A DNA stretch of 64,000 nucleotides. Source: Sialis fuliginosa. Taxonomy: Eukaryota; Arthropoda; Insecta; Megaloptera; Sialidae. Position numbers and translations under genes: made by a program. The stretch is from positions 728,001-792,000 of the forward strand of contig OY540818.1 in NCBI GenBank assembly GCA_961205875.1, in the 5' to 3' direction. This document shows positions 59,945 to 64,000 of this stretch, piece by piece. The notes below the pieces were generated by a model. The model worked only from the letters and a program-made list of their open reading frames with translations, had not been told where the DNA came from and searched no databases. Position 1 is the stretch's first letter; every line of letters starts with the position of its first letter.

Positions 59945-60300
59945 AAATTGTTTTACGATAAATTGTTTTACGATAAATTGTTTTACGATAAATTGCTCTA
60001 CGATAAATTGTTTTACGATAAATTGTTCTACGATAAATTGTTTTACGATAAATTGTTTTACGATAAATTGTTCATACGGTAAATTGTCCATACGATAAAT
60101 TGTTCTTACGATAAATTGTTTTACGATAAATTGTTCTTACGGTAAATTGTCCATACGATAAATTGTTCTTACGATAAATTGTTTTACGATAAATTGTTCT
60201 TACGGTAAATTGTTCATACGATAAATTGTTCGTTCGGTAAATTGTTTTACGATAAACTGTTGTACGATAAACTGTTTACGATAAACTGTTTACGATAAAT
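59945..60300 (-). repeat. AACAATTTATCGTAA array in right foldback arm
   Basis: Mirror of the left array, with the same 15-bp word and the same longer pattern but slightly different copy number and order of variants. This is consistent with independent slippage after the arms formed. Confidence 0.92.
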
Positions 60301-62345
60301 TGACCGGAACCCATTTATTATATCAATAATTTTTCCAACTACTAACATAACTGTTTCAATTACATATAAATACATATTCATGTTAGAAATGTATCAAACA
60401 GATCAGTCGCGCCCGACGAAAGGTTAAAAATAAAATAATAGTACGAATCACAAGTCACAACGTGTGAAATAGTTAAAACCGTTAAAACCGTCGCGTCAAT
60501 GTTTACATTAGCATGAACAGAAACTAGTAATAAATATATTAATCTGGTTTGGGTAAAGGCGGAGCTTAACCTTAGCGAGCTGTCAAGCGAGGGGTACGGG
60601 ACGGATAATTTTGTATCTTGGATAATAAGTTAGTTCAAGTTCCGATTGTAAGATGGCTTGAGTGCTGCCATCTAGAACTTGGAACATCGTCCCCGTTTCA
60701 TCAAAATACATTGCGTTGTTTCTCTTGTTATTCTTTACTCAATGGTTCAGGGGGTTCAGGGCTCTATTTTTAAAGCGTCCACTTGCGTCCACTTGCCATT
60801 TTCTTTTTTGCTAATTAAAAACACTGGATATAAGTAAAGGGTTGTATTATACATCAAAATCATTCTCATTATAACGCCGATGATAACAGATAATTTATGT
60901 GAAATTCTTGATCGATGTGTGGATATATTTAAAATGCATGTAGCATTATTAAAAATAAGTACAATATATTGTTGATGTGAATTAATTTATGTAGTTCTGT
61001 AATCAAATCGTACATATAGGTACAAAATGCTATATTATTATTATTTATAGTGTAATTAAAATCAAAAGCGATTTAATTGTCAAATAATTTCTCGACAAGA
61101 AGATCGGATATTGTTTGTCATTATTAAACTGCCAGTTCTCCACTTTCATTTTAAATTAGAACATTTTAACATTCAAAGTAATTTATTTGTTTTATTACGA
61201 ATTAAACAATTTTGACAGCCTATATTATAACCGTTTTGAATTTTTCCTTCTCGAAGAATGTGTTCGAATGAACGAAGTTCAGTGGCTGTGTAATTGACAT
61301 CGGGTACAAAGCATTATTTAGAACATTCTCTTTTCTATTAAATCTTATTTCAATTTGAAATTCAATGAGACATTAAACATAGCGTTTAAACGGAACATTA
61401 CATTTAAAATCTAACAGTTTCCATGTTTTTTTCAAAATGACTAATTTTAGGCAGCTTTATTGGCTTCTAGAAAGTTATGCTTCGCTCTTCAAAGGGGGAA
61501 AAAGTTATCACCATGTTCTATACATCGAAATCTACCAATTTCTTGAAAAAATGTAATCCGTCAAAAATTAACTCAACTCACTGTCAAATGTTCCGGAATA
61601 AATAAAATCTTTGTTAATGAATTTTATTTGCTTTGGAACTAAGGTCTTTAGTCTAGAAATATTATTAAAGAAGATAGACATTATAATATAATATAGAAGA
61701 TAGATTGTATTTGTTAGGAACACATAAATTTTATTTGTTTTAACGGCTAAGAATATATAAATAATATGAATGATCTTTGAAATATTTTGTATACATATAA
61801 TATTTAAATAAATAATTCTGTTTAGATTTCAATTGTTTTCTATTATTTACCAATAATTATTATTAATTTTCTATATTTCAGATAAATTAATTTCAAAACT
61901 ATATCATTTTCATGGATTTTTATAAAATTCAAATATATCGATGGACTATAATTTTTATAAGTTGTTTTTATAGCCTCCAAATTTTTGATAAAGAGTTTTT
62001 TGTTTTAATAAAATCATTAGGCATTTTATATCTAATGAATATGTACAATTTCACAGTTCCGTGACAACTAATTAATTGCATCGGTTTCTATTATCTGTAA
62101 AATTTACAAGATGGACGCTACGATTATGAATAAAGAATATTTTTTTTAGTTTTAGATTCCGAAAAAGTTAAAATAAAATAAATTAATCATTAATTTCTAA
62201 TTCTATATGGTATTATTACATGACAAATGTTATTGTGCTGTTTCATTCATACAGCATCTACGTAAAGACGCCTTGGATATCGACCATTGTCTACGTAACT
62301 AACTATTGTCAATAATTAAGTTTTATATTACATTACGATCTTCAG

Positions 62346-62623
62346 AGTGAAACCTTCGATCTGATTTTGTCTGAATCCGATACCATCGATAACTTGTCCG
62401 AAATAGTATGTTTGATCGGACACTATTGAAAATTTATTTGTGTCGTAGAGTGACAATTAATAGTAGGTAATATTGTTGGTCAGAAGAACCAATTAACGAA
62501 CTGAATATGTCTGGATCGGTTTCACATGAAGATAGTGAAAATTTGTTTCAAACGTTCGCTTTATTTTTCGAAAACATTATTTTAGATGTGATTTCGATTT
62601 CAGAGGTCAATCGTTTCGAATAG
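62346..62623 (+). CDS. Possible small two-exon coding unit, unknown (right mirror)
   Basis: A 60-nt segment (62346-62405) lies between CTTCAG and GTATGT, reads open in phase 0 as an acidic 20-residue stretch (SETFDLILSESDTIDNLSEI), and is GC-richer than its surroundings. At 62507-62623 a 38-codon frame starts MSGSVSHEDSENLF and ends in TAG. Both are mirrored in the left arm (46307-46583). No transcription start, poly(A) signal or known family was identified, and the two pieces need not belong together. Confidence 0.2.
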
Positions 62624-63539
62624 ACAGCAACATAATATTCCAATAGTTGTTCGATTTAAATTTTATTCAGGATTTCTTAAATTATTTTAAGAGTAGATTA
62701 AAAAATAATTGTTAACTAACCTAGGTTAAATATAACAATTTTTTATTTATTTAATTACATTAAAAAACATTTTTTGATATTATATGAAATCACTGATTTT
62801 AAGTTAATAAAAGTTAGCAATTTTGTACGATGTTTTTAATATTAAAAAGAAAACATTGATATTGAATTCTTTTATAAAATTTAAGTTGCTGTTTATAAGC
62901 AAGCATGTAACATGTATGCAATGACCTGTCAATTGAAAGATTCTAAATGAAAATTTTCTAATAATCAGAAAAAGGAAAACAAATGATATTTTTAATAAAA
63001 TAACGTTTGATTAATTATGGTTAAGACTTATTTATATATAATAAACTAATTTTAAATCAATCTCAAGTTTAAATGAAATATAAAACGTAAATAAAGAATT
63101 TTAAAAATGTAATTTTTAAATTTCGCGGCAGATGCGCGCGCATATTAGAGCTATCTAAAACCATTTGACATATTATCAGATCAGTGCTTGGACAGGTTAA
63201 TAAGTTTAATTAATTATTTTAATTGATTAGTGTTTTAAATATAAGATTTTCAAAGTAGGGAATGTGTTATATAAATGTCAAAGTGTTTTATTATATTATT
63301 AGGTATTATATAAATAAGTATATTATACTTTCATGTAGCAAAATTATTAGATAACATTTTTTGATAAAACTATATTTCACGGAAGTATTTTTTTTTTAAA
63401 TTATCTATGTATTTGTGTGGGATTCCTGATATCTATGTATTTGGTCCGGACGTTAATGAAACATGAAAATTGGTATAGTTGTACATTCCTCTACAAAACT
63501 ATAAATTGTAATATTTCAAAAACCCGTGTGGTCCTCAAG

Positions 63540-63829
63540 CAGTGCAACCTTCAGGAAGTCGTTCCAAATCACCCCCAGATTTCAAATTTTCAAGGTTTGA
63601 AATCATAGCTGCTCCCCTCTTTGATTGGGGCATATCTCAAGGAAATTGTGCTTGAGCGAGGGTTCCCAGATAGACTAAATATCAAATACTAGATACCATT
63701 TTGAGAATAATAAATGTAGCCACATGAAACCTTCTGGAAGTTGTTCTCAATCGATTCTAGATTCCGAATTTTCAAGGCACGGAATCGTAACTGCTCCCCT
63801 AATCGATTGGCACATATCTCAGGGCTATT
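63540..63829 (+). repeat. Direct repeat, period about 190 bp, two copies
   Basis: AACCTTCAGGAAGTCGTTC to GGGGCATATCTCAAGG (63548-63640) is repeated as AACCTTCTGGAAGTTGTTC to GCACATATCTCAGGG (63729-63829), with GCTGCTCCCCT and ACTGCTCCCCT inside. The array may continue beyond the window edge. No coding family was recognised, and the frame at 63417-63608 overlaps it without a known domain. Confidence 0.75.
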
Positions 63830-64000
63830 ACTAGCAAATATGCATCATATGAATTTTTCAATCGATTTAAAAAAAAAAAATTGTGATCAAAAATTTTGAA
63901 ATTATTATCTTAAATGTTTGAAAAAAATGCAGTTTAAAAAAATAATTTTTTTATAATTTCATAATTTTTTAACGCAAAATGTTTTACATTCTTATACCAT
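63830..64000. other. AT-rich end of window
   Basis: Homopolymeric A and T runs only. Confidence 0.4.

Larger units (their letters stand above)
57013..60312. mobile_element. Foldback element (3.3 kb) with 9-bp TSD
   Basis: The ends GATTTGCGGTCAATTTATCG and (reverse) GGGTTCCGGTCAATTTATCG are inverted. ATTTATTAT is duplicated at 57004-57012 and 60313-60321. Each arm starts with a tandem array of a 15-bp word and continues with about 430-bp Helitron-like units (CTCGCCCCCTGTCACAG and GGGAAAAATACTATAGG blocks), two to three per arm. The centre at 58748-58790 contains a degenerate copy of the element end. Long inverted arms, tandem words and a 9-bp TSD match the foldback and MULE style of elements. 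There is no transposase. Confidence 0.9.
55308..63330. repeat. Right arm of the 17.7-kb inverted duplication
   Basis: Mirror of 45607-51606. From the inside outward it holds the piggyBac remnant (55320-55740), the Helitron-like fragment (55760-56035), the tandem region (56035-56960), the 3.3-kb foldback insertion and then about 3 kb of otherwise unique AT-rich sequence. The outer border is near TATAAATAAGTATATTATA at 63330. Confidence 0.88.

Noticed and set aside
45607-63330. Large palindrome as an assembly or amplification foldback artefact
   Set aside because: The arms differ by several large indels and by an insertion with a clean target duplication and empty site. A simple read-level foldback would not produce this.

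Overview
The window looks like gene-poor, AT-rich intergenic DNA from an arthropod, most likely an insect. The evidence is a jockey/CR1-type LINE, hAT-, piggyBac- and Helitron-like elements, and very many non-coding palindromic transposons. No intact protein gene, tRNA, rRNA or CRISPR array was recognised. All similarity and identity statements come from reading and aligning by eye, and family names rest on end sequences and target-site duplications (TSDs).

Layout. 0.2-0.4 kb holds a LINE reverse-transcriptase fragment, followed by a possible three-exon 3' gene end (683-1090) and a diverged 313-bp-period direct repeat with a coding look (1308-1850). 2.6-5.3 kb is a foldback-type element carrying a hAT-like insertion. 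5.5-6.3 kb is a second LINE fragment. 6.3-40.3 kb is a field of long palindromes flanked by TA: 6330-7686, 15406-16037, 17478-18553, 19927-25916, 27897-30041, 37402-38526 and 38675-40337. There is also a palindrome whose two arms lie 16 kb apart (18558-19195 and 35118-35530). Three of these are one family (ends CCGGGTGTTCC). One of them carries a 4.8-kb palindrome inside it and another carries a 0.95-kb insertion. A hAT MITE with a perfect 8-bp TSD sits at 16674-17056. A 38-bp satellite with a 300-bp higher-order repeat lies at 35.7-37.1 kb.

The right third is dominated by a large inverted duplication (left arm 45607-51606, right arm 55308-63330), with arms very similar by eye. Its left arm keeps a piggyBac-like 3' end (TTAA-CCC terminus plus a Cys-rich C-terminal transposase fragment), cut by a Helitron-like 5' end. 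The right arm has gained a 3.3-kb foldback element with a 9-bp TSD (57013-60312). The matching empty site is still present in the left arm at 49212-49220. The spacer and flanks hold two inverted copies of another repeat (40341-41550 and 54175-55319), a pogo/Tigger-like MITE, Helitron-like elements ending in CTAG, and small palindromic MITEs.

Nothing here forms a pathway. The biological interest is structural: about ten potential long hairpins, several nested, in 64 kb. If transcribed, these would be natural sources of double-stranded RNA. The indels and the insertion with its empty site argue that the large palindrome is real and not a simple assembly foldback.
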